Shown: one piece after another, positions 35,204-43,503 of the stretch
Numbering within the stretch: position 1 is the stretch's first letter
Layout: each line of letters opens with the position of its first letter
NCBI GenBank assembly: GCA_964416305.1
Contig: CAYQDM010000006.1
Location: forward strand, 70,406-134,405
DNA length: 64,000 nucleotides
Reading direction: 5' to 3'
From: Acidaminobacter sp964416305
GTDB taxonomy: Bacteria; Bacillota; Clostridia; Peptostreptococcales; Acidaminobacteraceae
Notes under the pieces: generated by a model
What the model was told of the DNA's origin: nothing
The model's database searches: none
The model's input: the letters and a program-made list of their open reading frames with translations, nothing else
Translations under genes and position numbers: made by a program

Positions 35204-35945
35204 CCTCCCCTAAATAGGCTTCAATGACTTGAGGATTCTCCTGAATTTCTTTAGGTAATCCTTCCGCAATCTTTTTGCCAAAATTAAGGACAACCAGCCG
35301 GTCACTAACCTTCATTGAGATTGGTAAATTATGCTCAATCAGCATGATCGTTGTCCCTTGCTCTTTCAAGTAAAAGACCAGATCGATCACCTCGCCTATG
35401 GCGTAATTACTGAGTCCTGCGCAGGGCTCGTCCAGCATCAGGAGCCTAGGGTTAATCGCAAGCGCCCTTGCGATTTCCAGTCTTCTCAAATATCCCAGGC
35501 TGACCTCTGAAGCTTTCTTATCCTTAACATCGAGGAGCTGCACGCGCTCCAAAATTTCCAGCGCCTGGTCCACCACCACAGGAGAGTGACTTTTTGAGAA
35601 CAAGTGTTTAAAACCTTTATTGTATTCTATGCCCAAAGCTGCGACGACATTATCCAGCAAAGAAATATCTCTGAGAGGTTTGGAAATCTGAAACGTACGG
35701 GCGACACCCATCCGCGCGATTTCGAACGGCTTCTTCCCCTGAATTTCCTGTCCATTCAAGAGAATTTTTCCCTCAGTAGGCTCATAAACACCGCAAATGC
35801 AGTTAAACATAGTCGTTTTTCCGGCGCCATTCGGACCAATGACACCTAAAGTTTCTTTCTCCTTAAGGGTAAGATCAATGCCATCAATGGCCCTTAAGCC
35901 GCCAAAATACATTTTTAAACCTTTAACGGTCAGCAGGTCCCCCAT
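35187..35945 (-). CDS. livG: branched-chain amino acid ABC transporter ATPase LivG
   Basis: The first ATPase of the Liv importer. Walker A GPNGAGKTTMFN, signature variant EVSLGYLRRLEIARAL, Walker B LLMLDEPCAGLS, and the LivG-typical switch region MLIEHNLPISMKVSDRLVVLNFGKKIAEG. The signature LGYL in place of the usual SGGQ/YGQQ is slightly unusual. It has 252 residues, starting 1 base after the livM stop. Confidence 0.94.
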   Translation of the reverse strand: MGDLLTVKGLKMYFGGLRAIDGIDLTLKEKETLGVIGPNGAGKTTMFNCICGVYEPTEGKILLNGQEIQGKKPFEIARMGVARTFQISKPLRDISLLDNVVAALGIEYNKGFKHLFSKSHSPVVVDQALEILERVQLLDVKDKKASEVSLGYLRRLEIARALAINPRLLMLDEPCAGLSNYAIGEVIDLVFYLKEQGTTIMLIEHNLPISMKVSDRLVVLNFGKKIAEGLPKEIQENPQVIEAYLGEDDEDA

Positions 35946-35946
35946 A

Positions 35947-36837
35947 TCAGCTCACCACACTTTTCTTGCGCCCTTTACCGAACAGCGCTTCAAATTTATT
36001 GACCAGAAAACTGCCGTTCCCGACGATACCCTGTGGTTGAAACAGCATCATCAAAACCAGGAGCCCTCCGTAGACAATCATACGATAATCAGAAATGAAT
36101 CGAAACAGTTCCGGTGCAATCCCCAGAATAATCGCGCCTACAATCGGTCCTCGAATGGTGCCTATACCGCCTATGACCACCATGGATAAAATCGAGATCG
36201 ATACTAGAAACGCAAAATCACTGGAGTAGATAAAAGTCATGTAATGGGCGTAAACGCCGCCAGCTAAGCCAGCTACAGCGGTTCCAACCGCGAAGGCGAG
36301 CACTTTGAATTTTACAATATTGACACCGAGAGACGAGGCGGCCGCCTCATCATTTCTTATGCTTGCCAGCGCCAAGCCAAACCATGACTTTTCGATGATT
36401 CTCATGAATATGATCATAGCGACAATCAGCGCGCCTACAAGGATCAAAAACATCAGATTATCCATTTTGATACCGAACAGACTCGGCTTGGAGACAGACA
36501 TTCCGAGTGAAGCGCCAAAAATTGGCGCATACTGGAAAATAGCAACAACAACAAAGTTTATGCCGATGGTCGTGATAGCTAAAAAATCCTCCTTAACGCG
36601 CATGCTGGCAAGCCCGAGCAACGCGCCAATCAACCCGGTCACAACGAATGCTATAGGAAGACTCAGCCAGAAATTCACTCCAAGAGTACTGGTCAACACT
36701 GCTGAGGTATAAGCACCAATCCCGAAAAATGCAGCGTGCCCAATAGATGACTGTCCGGCATAACCCGCTATAATGTTCAGGCTGAGTGCGAGGAGCACAA
36801 AGATTCCAATATTTGTAGCCACTACTATCGCATACAT
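35947..36837 (-). CDS. livM: branched-chain amino acid ABC transporter permease LivM
   Basis: A membrane subunit of the Liv importer with about 8-9 hydrophobic segments in 296 residues. The family blocks SLNIIAGYAGQSSIGHAAFFGIGAYTSA near the N-terminus and VVIGGIGTIRGPIVGAIILG near the C-terminus are clear. It starts 11 bases after the livH stop behind GGGGGTGA. Confidence 0.95.
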   Translation of the reverse strand: MYAIVVATNIGIFVLLALSLNIIAGYAGQSSIGHAAFFGIGAYTSAVLTSTLGVNFWLSLPIAFVVTGLIGALLGLASMRVKEDFLAITTIGINFVVVAIFQYAPIFGASLGMSVSKPSLFGIKMDNLMFLILVGALIVAMIIFMRIIEKSWFGLALASIRNDEAAASSLGVNIVKFKVLAFAVGTAVAGLAGGVYAHYMTFIYSSDFAFLVSISILSMVVIGGIGTIRGPIVGAIILGIAPELFRFISDYRMIVYGGLLVLMMLFQPQGIVGNGSFLVNKFEALFGKGRKKSVVS

Positions 36838-36848
36838 ACAGTCACCCC

Positions 36849-37724
36849 CTAAATTGAATTTTTTCTGCTGATAAGACCTGTTGGTTTTACAAGCAATATT
36901 GTGATTAAGACTAAAAAGGCTATCGCGTCTCTAGGTATGACGGATCCGACGTAAGCAGAAATTAAGGTTTCTGAAAGTCCAATAACAAGTCCGGCGGCAA
37001 TGGTGCCAATTGGATTTCCCAGTCCGCCTAAAACAATAATGGCAAGCATTTTATAGGACGGAATGTCTCCCATGGTTGGATAGATGGAACTGTAGAGAAC
37101 GCCTATCATCATCCCCGCTGCAGAAGCAAACCCATACCCCATGACATAACTCAATGCCATGACCTTCTGAATGTTGACTCCCATGGTTTCAGCGATCTCA
37201 GAATCGCCTGCCGTGGCGCGCCATGCAAGTCCAAGCTTGGTTTTATTTAAAACAAACCAAAGCAACGAGAGTAAAATCACCGTCATAATAATGATCAAAA
37301 TCCATTCAGGATTAATGACAATTTTTCCAAGATTAATGACCGAAAATGGCAGAACTACACCGAAATCCTTTATTTCCGGGCCAACCAGCAGTCTGATAAA
37401 GTCCCCTGTAAAAATGAAAATCCCAACACTGGTAATCAACGGAACTATAGGAATGATATTAGGTTTATTGAGTATCGGCATATAAATAAACTTTTGAATG
37501 AGAACACCAATTGCGCCTGTGAGCGCCATTGACAGAAAAAAGGCGACTGCCAGATTGCCGGTAGTTGCGTAGATTACCCAGCCGAGGTACGCACCGACCA
37601 CATACGCCGCCGCATTCGCAATATCCAGTATGCGTAAAATTCCGTAGATTAATGTCCCGCCCATTGCAGTCAAGGCATAGACACAACCAATCATGAAACC
37701 GTTTATGATTTGTTGAAGCAGCAA
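36849..37724 (-). CDS. livH: branched-chain amino acid ABC transporter permease LivH
   Basis: The partner permease of LivM, with about 8 hydrophobic segments. Family blocks: YALTAMGGTLIYGILRILDIANAA, and AIIVLGGLGNPIGTIAAGLVIG with GLGNP. I chose TTG at 37724 (291 aa, LLLQQIINGF), which has AAAGGA about 10 bases upstream and matches the usual LivH length. A longer reading to 37793 would start inside the strong hairpin that separates it from livJ. Confidence 0.93.
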   Translation of the reverse strand: MLLQQIINGFMIGCVYALTAMGGTLIYGILRILDIANAAAYVVGAYLGWVIYATTGNLAVAFFLSMALTGAIGVLIQKFIYMPILNKPNIIPIVPLITSVGIFIFTGDFIRLLVGPEIKDFGVVLPFSVINLGKIVINPEWILIIIMTVILLSLLWFVLNKTKLGLAWRATAGDSEIAETMGVNIQKVMALSYVMGYGFASAAGMMIGVLYSSIYPTMGDIPSYKMLAIIVLGGLGNPIGTIAAGLVIGLSETLISAYVGSVIPRDAIAFLVLITILLVKPTGLISRKNSI

Positions 37725-37760
37725 GGATATCACATCCTTTCGAAAAATGTGGTCTATTTG

Positions 37761-37789
37761 CTGAAGGCGCGCCAAGGGCGCGCCTTCAG
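37761..37789 (-). other. strong intercistronic hairpin between livJ and livH
   Basis: A 13-base GC-rich perfect stem CTGAAGGCGCGCC (37761-37773) / GGCGCGCCTTCAG (37777-37789) with a 3-base loop and no T tract. It probably protects the 3' end of livJ mRNA, allowing more binding protein than permease, as in many ABC operons (inference). Confidence 0.7.
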
Positions 37790-37832
37790 TCACCTATCGA
37801 TCATATTGTCCAGTTATAGAGTTACCTCACCA

Positions 37833-39047
37833 CTAGTCTCTGATAATTGCGTCATCCGTAATTTCGTTGTAGTAATGGAATTCGCCATCCTTGACAATCT
37901 GAATCTGTACCGGTTTGACAGCAACCCTGGAAGGCGCGTATTCAATCAACTTACCAGTGACGGTTTCAAAATCTTTGAGTTCCTTGATCGCATCCCTCAT
38001 AGCAACCGGTTCAGTGCCAACTTCAGCGATAACTTTAAATAATGTTTCAAAGGCGTCATAAGTAGAGGCGCCTACCATGTCCGGCAGCATATTGTATGCA
38101 GCCTTATAGCCTGCAATGTAATCCTTGACTGCATCACTTTCACTGTCTCTGTTCATGTTTGTTGTGATGATGACGCCTTCAGCATCTTCCTTGGCAACTT
38201 CCAGGAACTGATATGAGTCGATGCCTTCAGTTCCGAGAATTTGAACATCCAGCCCAAGTCGTTTGGATTGTCTGGCAATCTCAGTTCCGTGAGAAGGGTA
38301 ACATGCAATGTAAAGCAGGTCAGGTTTTACGGTTTCCTTAATTTTTGTAAGCACTGGTGAAAACTCCGTTTCAGGCATTCCGAAAGTATCCACAGATACG
38401 ATTTCTGCACCGTTTGCTTCAACATAGGCAGTAAATGCCTCAGATAAGGTTTTCCCAAAGTCAATATCTACTGCCAGGATCGAAATCCTCTTAGCTCCGA
38501 GCATATCCACCGCAACAACGCCGCCTGCGCGACCTTGAACCGCCCCGGAGAAGGATTGCGAGAAGACAAAGTCACCTGAACCGGTGACATCCGGGTGAAT
38601 CGCATACGCTGAAAGCATAGGCATGCCGGCTTCTTGGAATATTGGCGCCGCTACTCGAGTTGGTCCGCTGTAACTGCCGCTGACAACAGCGACGACATTA
38701 TCTTTTGTTGTCAGCTTTTGAGCGATGTTGACCGCCTGTTTGGTATCCAAGCCATCATCATACTTGACAAGTTCGACAGGCCTTCCATTGATTCCGCCAC
38801 CGTCATTAATGAGTTTGACTGCAAGTTCAGCTGACTGTGTCGCGCTTTTGCCATCCGACGCAGCAGCACCTGTTACAGGCGCAAAAAAGCCAATTCTGAT
38901 TGGTTCCGAGCTTTCAGCAGGCGCTGCAGGTTCACTGCTCGGTTCTTCCGCTGCCGGTGTTTCCGCCGGCTGAGAGCATCCAAACATTGAAATCCCAAGT
39001 ATGACGACCAACGAGATCAAGAGCCAGGTTTTAAATCTTTTTTTCAT
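37833..39047 (-). CDS. livJ: branched-chain amino acid ABC transporter substrate-binding lipoprotein
   Basis: An extracytoplasmic binding protein of the Leu/Ile/Val family (type I periplasmic fold). The signal ends in the lipobox SMFGC (Cys near residue 24), followed by a low-complexity Pro/Ala/Glu linker and then PIRIGFFAPVTGAAASDGKSATQSAELAV and VAVVSGSYSGPTRVAAPIFQEAGMP, both typical. The start is the ATG at 39047 (404 aa) behind GGGGAGG; a longer reading to 39119 is impossible as a functional start because it lies upstream of the sigma-54 promoter. First gene of the liv operon. Ligand specificity (Leu/Ile/Val or other amino acids) cannot be read from sequence. Confidence 0.93.
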   Translation of the reverse strand: MKKRFKTWLLISLVVILGISMFGCSQPAETPAAEEPSSEPAAPAESSEPIRIGFFAPVTGAAASDGKSATQSAELAVKLINDGGGINGRPVELVKYDDGLDTKQAVNIAQKLTTKDNVVAVVSGSYSGPTRVAAPIFQEAGMPMLSAYAIHPDVTGSGDFVFSQSFSGAVQGRAGGVVAVDMLGAKRISILAVDIDFGKTLSEAFTAYVEANGAEIVSVDTFGMPETEFSPVLTKIKETVKPDLLYIACYPSHGTEIARQSKRLGLDVQILGTEGIDSYQFLEVAKEDAEGVIITTNMNRDSESDAVKDYIAGYKAAYNMLPDMVGASTYDAFETLFKVIAEVGTEPVAMRDAIKELKDFETVTGKLIEYAPSRVAVKPVQIQIVKDGEFHYYNEITDDAIIRD

Positions 39048-39092
39048 AATCGTTCCTCCCCATTCTAATTTAATAATAGCAAGGAACTCTAA

Positions 39093-39108
39093 TGCAAGTT
39101 GCGTGCCA
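39093..39108 (-). promoter_or_regulatory. sigma-54 (-24/-12) promoter of the liv operon
   Basis: On the minus strand TGGCAC (39108-39103), a 5-base spacer, TTGCA (39097-39093), an exact match to the TGGCAC-N5-TTGCW consensus. The start site would be near 39082, about 35 bases ahead of the livJ ATG. Confidence 0.88.
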
Positions 39109-39194
39109 TAGCATTTCACTTATCTAAAAACTTATACTATTCAGTAAAATCAGTGCTTGAAGCAAAATTCACAAAAAATGGAAAGCACCGCTAT

Positions 39195-39277
39195 GCGCAC
39201 AAATTTTATACGCTTTAACGATGCAATGGTCTAATGCAAAGATAAATTTTATACGATAAGCGCATAAATTTTATCCG
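39195..39277 (-). repeat. three phased repeats, putative activator-binding enhancer
   Basis: Copies at 39195-39212, 39238-39255 and 39260-39277 share AAATTTTAT followed by A/C, then CG. The first and third match at 16 of 18 positions and are imperfect inverted repeats (GCGCATAAA and TTTATCCGC around a central T in the third). Start-to-start distances are 43 and 22 bases, close to 4 and 2 helical turns. They lie about 90-170 bases upstream of the -24 box, the usual enhancer distance, and just after the activator gene. Confidence 0.75.
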
Positions 39278-39290
39278 CCTTTTCTATTAT

Positions 39291-41039
39291 CTATTCTGGC
39301 CGCTCAATCCCAAGACGTTTCATTCTATAGATCAAGCTTTGCCGGATGATTCCCAAATCCCTTGAAGCTGCTGTTATGTTTCCGTTACGACGTTTTAATG
39401 CTATGAGGATCATGGAACGTTCTACACTGTTCAAAGCATCATTCAAGCGAAGTGGCTCTTCAAGAAAAAGTTCTGATACCTTTTCTGAAAATCTGTGAAT
39501 CAGGTGATCGGGCAGGTGGCGGACTTCAAGAATTATGTCCGATTCCTCGGCACGCACCATTAAATTTTCGATCACATGCTCCAGTTCCCTAATATTACCC
39601 GGCCATGTATGCGCTTGCAAGGCTGCACTCAGATCTTCCGACACAGTACTGATCCTTCTTCCGACTATACTGTTGTATTTCTTGATGTAATGGCGTATCA
39701 GACTCTCCAATTCGTCTTTCTTTTCCCTCAATGGAAGCAAGTAAAGACTTAATCCCGCTATCCTAAAATATAAATCCTGTCGAAGATTACCTTCTTTTAT
39801 TGACAATTCAGGATCCACGTTCATGGCACAAATTACACGACATTTAAGTGAAATCAGGTTTGTCCCGCCCACACGGTTAAATTTGCGTTCCTGCAGTACC
39901 CTCAACAGTTTCGTCTGCATGGTTATGGGCATAGAATTAAGCTCGTCCAAAAATACTGTCCCGCTGCCTGCTTCTTCAAATAAACCGGATTTATCAAGAG
40001 CGCCTGTAAAAGCGCCTTTCGTTGTGCCAAACAGAATACCCTCCAACAGCGTTTCGGGAATGGCGGCACAGTTGATCCCAATAAATGGCTTCGTCCCCCT
40101 GCTGCTGTAGTTATGGATGCTTTGCGCATAGAGCTCCTTGCCGGTGCCAGTCTCTCCAATTATGAGTATGTTGGACTCCAGAACCGCCATTGCCTTAGCT
40201 TCATTCACCGTTTTTCTGGTCGTATTTCCTTCCCCAATAATATCGCTGAAAGTATAATGTGTGCCATTATTAAGCGGCGTTCGCGAGGAAGTGCGCTCAT
40301 GTGGCTTTGAAGGAAGCATACCGTCGGTATCCTCAGCCTCTCGGGCAGCAAAAAAGCGTTTTTTCAATTCAATGGTTTCATCCAATAGTTCCCTGAGTTT
40401 AGTGTCATTTCTGCAAATTGAGAAAACGCCTAATCGCTCGCCATCTTTCACAAGAGGGAAAGTACTGTAGGACGTAAAGAGCGGCCTGCCATTTTTATAG
40501 ACATGAGCGCTAAAACGATCCATCAGCGGCGCAGTATTATTGAATACCTGACGATGCTCAGATTGGTTCGGATCCTTATACCCATACGCATCCCAAATGA
40601 ATTTTCCAACCATTTCACTGCGACTGCGTTCTTCAAGCTGCTCCATAGCGCGATTGTAGAGAACGATCTTTCCGTCAAAATCAGAAATAACCACACCATC
40701 ATTGACTTGATCCAGTGCTGTCTCAAGACAATAACTCTTTGTGGCAGAATAATCAAAATCACTGGGCCTTTGAAGGCTGATGACCGTATGACACGGATTA
40801 GCGTCAATTACTTTTGTCACGCCTATAAGGTATTGATGCCCCTCCTGATCATGTAATGACACCACCTGATCAACGGTTAAGTCAATCTCATATGGAAAGA
40901 ATTCCTTAAACGTTCTCCCAGTCGTGTCAAAAAACGTCTTAATGGCTTGGTTCATCCATAAAAGTCGCTGCCTTTCGTCCAGTATAATAATTCCGGCACC
41001 AAAAGGTGAAAGCAATTTTCCTAATGTTTCAGCCCGCAT
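39291..41039 (-). CDS. sigma-54-dependent transcriptional activator (PAS-PAS-AAA+-Fis HTH)
   Basis: An enhancer-binding protein for RNA polymerase carrying sigma-54. In numbering from the GTG at 41051, PAS-like domains lie near residues 5-100 and 105-225, the AAA+ core has Walker A GETGTGKE (299-306), the sigma-54-contacting GAFTGA (346-351) and Walker B VFLDE (366-370), and the C-terminus has a Fis-type HTH (ALKRRNGNITAASRDLGIIRQSLIYRMKRLGI). The domain order matches the RocR-like group. I use the ATG at 41039 (582 aa); GTG 41051 and ATG 41045 are alternatives and no ribosome site is strong. It is codirectional with and directly upstream of the repeats and the sigma-54 promoter of liv, its likely target. 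The signal bound by the PAS domains is unknown. Confidence 0.92.
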   Translation of the reverse strand: MRAETLGKLLSPFGAGIIILDERQRLLWMNQAIKTFFDTTGRTFKEFFPYEIDLTVDQVVSLHDQEGHQYLIGVTKVIDANPCHTVISLQRPSDFDYSATKSYCLETALDQVNDGVVISDFDGKIVLYNRAMEQLEERSRSEMVGKFIWDAYGYKDPNQSEHRQVFNNTAPLMDRFSAHVYKNGRPLFTSYSTFPLVKDGERLGVFSICRNDTKLRELLDETIELKKRFFAAREAEDTDGMLPSKPHERTSSRTPLNNGTHYTFSDIIGEGNTTRKTVNEAKAMAVLESNILIIGETGTGKELYAQSIHNYSSRGTKPFIGINCAAIPETLLEGILFGTTKGAFTGALDKSGLFEEAGSGTVFLDELNSMPITMQTKLLRVLQERKFNRVGGTNLISLKCRVICAMNVDPELSIKEGNLRQDLYFRIAGLSLYLLPLREKKDELESLIRHYIKKYNSIVGRRISTVSEDLSAALQAHTWPGNIRELEHVIENLMVRAEESDIILEVRHLPDHLIHRFSEKVSELFLEEPLRLNDALNSVERSMILIALKRRNGNITAASRDLGIIRQSLIYRMKRLGIERPE

Positions 41040-41073
41040 GACCATCCCCACTTTTTAAACGTTCAGCTTGTCA

Positions 41074-41119
41074 TTATAAAAAATGGCGCACCCTCCGCAG
41101 TGCCTCCGGTGCGCCATTT
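41074..41119 (-). terminator. lpdA intrinsic terminator
   Basis: Twelve-base arms AAATGGCGCACC (41081-41092) and GGTGCGCCATTT (41108-41119); on the minus strand followed by TTTTATAATG. It isolates lpdA from the activator gene, which must therefore have its own promoter. Confidence 0.85.
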
Positions 41120-41142
41120 CCACAGTCCTCATCAAATTAAAA

Positions 41143-42543
41143 TTATCTCTTTTTAGTAGGTGAAATATGAATTGCAGAGTCCGTTACATTGAGTACGGCT
41201 TCATGAAGTGCTTCTGCCAGCGTTGGGTGCGCGTGGATGGATTGTCCGATCGCATGAACGTCCATATGCTGATCGATCGCCAGTGATGCTTCATGAATCA
41301 AATCAGAAGCATGCGGTCCCATGATGTGCACACCAAGAATTTTCAGTGTGGACGCATCCGCGATCACCTTAACGAAGCCATCTGTTTCTCCCATGGACAA
41401 CGCTTTACCGTTCGCGACGAAACTAAATTTTCCGGTTTTAATCTCATACCCTTTAGCCACCGCCTGCTCTTCTGTAAGGCCTGCGTAGGCAATCTGAGGG
41501 TCAATGAAGATACAGTCCGGAACCGTGGATCCGTGCTTAGGCGCTTCACCCGTTGCAATGGCTTCAACACAGGCAATGCCGTGATGGGATGCCACGTGTG
41601 CCAGCATGACGCCGCCCAGAACATCTCCAATAGCATAGATGTTTGGTACATTCGTCTGAAACTTGTTGTCTACCGGGATTCCGGTGCCGTCAAAAATGAC
41701 GCCGGCTGCTTCGAGGTTGAGACCATCCACAAATGCTCTTCTGCCAACTGCCATCAAAATAACGTCTGCTTCAACCTCAATGGTCTCGCCTTTTTTGTTG
41801 GTGGCAATCATTAAAAGTCCGGTCTCTGTTTTTTTAATCTCTTTGGCGCGTGCGCCGTCATGCAGCTTAAGTCCGCGCTTCTTCAAAATTGGCGGGAGCC
41901 GCTTGACAATATCCTTGTCGATGCGTTTAAGGAGTGTGGATGAAATGACTGTGACTTCAGAGCCAAAGGAATTGTAGATGGAAGCGAATTCCATACCTAT
42001 GACGCCGCTGCCGGCGACGACCATGCGCTTTGGAAGCTCTCTGAGCTCAAGCAATTGGTCGCTGTCGATAACACCAGGCAAATCATTGCCAGGAACCGGC
42101 GGTGATGACGGTACCGATCCTGTGGCAATAATCACGTTTTTTGCCTTAACCAGTTCCGTTGTACCGTCATGGAGTTTAACTTCAACGGCCTCGGCACTCT
42201 TGAAGGCAGCGAAGCCTCTCATGATCAGAACACCATTGTCTTCCACCACTTTGTCAGTCCCTTTGACCAGCTGGTCAACAATGCTGGCTTTACGGTCCAT
42301 GACGCGACCCATGTCCATTTTGTAACCATCCACGGTAATGCCAAAACTATCTGCATGCGCAAACTTATCCATGAGCTGAGCGTTGGCATAAAGCGCTTTG
42401 GTCGGAATACAGCCGCGGTTCAGACATGTACCGCCAAGGCGGTCCGCTTCGACGAGCGCAACATCCATACCGAGTTGAGCCGCGCGAATTGCAGCAACGT
42501 AACCACCTGGGCCGCCGCCTATGATCAATAAATCTTTTTCCAT
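41143..42543 (-). CDS. lpdA: dihydrolipoyl dehydrogenase (E3)
   Basis: Reoxidises dihydrolipoyl groups of 2-oxoacid dehydrogenase complexes or of the glycine cleavage H protein. FAD site IIGGGPGGYVAAIRAAQLG at the N-terminus, the redox disulfide in GGTCLNRGCIPTKAL, NAD site VVAGSGVIGMEFASIYNSFG, and the C-terminal catalytic His/Glu in IHAHPTLAEALHEAVL. The 466-residue length is usual, with no N-terminal lipoyl domain. No E1, E2 or glycine-cleavage genes are in this window. It stands alone between its own terminator and a divergent promoter region, beside the liv regulator, which hints at branched-chain amino acid use (inference). Confidence 0.95.
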   Translation of the reverse strand: MEKDLLIIGGGPGGYVAAIRAAQLGMDVALVEADRLGGTCLNRGCIPTKALYANAQLMDKFAHADSFGITVDGYKMDMGRVMDRKASIVDQLVKGTDKVVEDNGVLIMRGFAAFKSAEAVEVKLHDGTTELVKAKNVIIATGSVPSSPPVPGNDLPGVIDSDQLLELRELPKRMVVAGSGVIGMEFASIYNSFGSEVTVISSTLLKRIDKDIVKRLPPILKKRGLKLHDGARAKEIKKTETGLLMIATNKKGETIEVEADVILMAVGRRAFVDGLNLEAAGVIFDGTGIPVDNKFQTNVPNIYAIGDVLGGVMLAHVASHHGIACVEAIATGEAPKHGSTVPDCIFIDPQIAYAGLTEEQAVAKGYEIKTGKFSFVANGKALSMGETDGFVKVIADASTLKILGVHIMGPHASDLIHEASLAIDQHMDVHAIGQSIHAHPTLAEALHEAVLNVTDSAIHISPTKKR

Positions 42544-42582
42544 GAGGTGCCTCCTTAATATTTCATTTGATTAAATGTCATA

Positions 42583-42591
42583 TGCTATAAT
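42583..42591 (+). promoter_or_regulatory. extended -10 promoter of the TIM-barrel gene
   Basis: TGCTATAAT (TG-N-TATAAT), about 90 bases upstream of the plus-strand gene; no convincing -35. The divergent lpdA must use other A/T-rich sequence in 42544-42680. Confidence 0.5.
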
Positions 42592-42680
42592 AATATCAGA
42601 AAATTTTAATAATGCGAGCTGTCTGTGTTTATGGATTTTATACAAAGATAAAAAAACTCCCGCCAGGAAGGTGATGCAGC

Positions 42681-43355
42681 ATGAAAGAATTCGTTCCTGA
42701 AATACAGGGAAATTTAAGAAAACATATAATCAAAGTCCCGGACGCAATATATAAAGTCAGCGGCATCAAGATCTTTGGAAAGCGCATTAAATCTTTGGTT
42801 TTCTCAACAGATGTGGCTATCATCAAGAATTGCAATGCGGATGCTGTGATTGCCGTTTACCCCTTCACGCCTCAGCCTGTCATCACGCACGCTATCATTA
42901 CCGCGTCAGATGTGCCTGTATTCAGCGGGGTCGGCGGCGGTACAACAACGGGAAAGCGCGTCATCAACCTCGCCATGGATGCTGAATTTCAAGGGGCCAT
43001 GGGCGTCGTAGTCAACGCCCCTACCACAAATGAGATCATCAGGGCGCTCAGAGACCGAATAGATATTCCCGTTGTGGTTACGGTTGTCTCCGAAAAAACG
43101 GACATTGAAGCCAGAATCAATGCCGGCGCTGCCATCCTGAATGTGTCCGGAGCGTCGAAAACTGCTGAGATCGTCCGCATGATCCGTCAAAAATATCCTG
43201 AAATGCCTATTATCGCGACAGGCGGACCAACTGAAGAAGATATTCTGAGAACCATCGAAGCCGGCGCAAATGCCATAACCTTTACGCCACCCAGCAACGG
43301 CGAAATTTTCAAAGACATCATGATTAGATACAGGAATCAGGATGACATCTTTTAA
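42681..43355 (+). CDS. conserved TIM-barrel-like protein of unknown function
   Basis: A 224-residue alpha/beta protein with alternating strand and helix pattern and a C-terminal phosphate-binding look (PIIATGGPTEEDILRTIEAGANAITFTPP), as in small TIM barrels such as HisA/NanE relatives. A glycine-rich VFSGVGGGTTTGKR loop near residue 75 and GVVVNAPTTNEIIRAL are distinctive. Such proteins are often labelled simply 'hydrolase' in clostridia; I do not know a tested function. GGAAGG lies upstream of the ATG. It stands alone between a divergent lpdA and a bidirectional terminator, so the context gives no role. Confidence 0.7.
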   Translation: MKEFVPEIQGNLRKHIIKVPDAIYKVSGIKIFGKRIKSLVFSTDVAIIKNCNADAVIAVYPFTPQPVITHAIITASDVPVFSGVGGGTTTGKRVINLAMDAEFQGAMGVVVNAPTTNEIIRALRDRIDIPVVVTVVSEKTDIEARINAGAAILNVSGASKTAEIVRMIRQKYPEMPIIATGGPTEEDILRTIEAGANAITFTPPSNGEIFKDIMIRYRNQDDIF

Positions 43356-43412
43356 TGCAATTGCCACATGATAAAGGTTAAATTTCCCACACCAAACCAA
43401 AATAGTTTCGAC

Positions 43413-43442
43413 AAAAAGGCACACCTCGCGGCGTGCCTTTTT
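43413..43442. terminator. bidirectional terminator between convergent genes
   Basis: Ten-base arms AAAAAGGCAC (43413-43422) and GTGCCTTTTT (43433-43442), with T tracts on both strands. Confidence 0.85.
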
Positions 43443-43503
43443 CAATGACATCCACATGATCCAGCCCCGCGTCCGCTCACCACGGCGTCTTGAATCTCAC
43501 TAC

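Noticed and set aside
39048..39119. Longer livJ reading with 24 extra N-terminal residues
   Set aside because: It would start upstream of the sigma-54 promoter, has no ribosome site and would bury the lipoprotein signal.
39195..39277. Short CRISPR-like array
   Set aside because: Only three imperfect A/T-rich copies with unequal spacing (43 and 22 bases) and no cas genes; better explained as activator sites.
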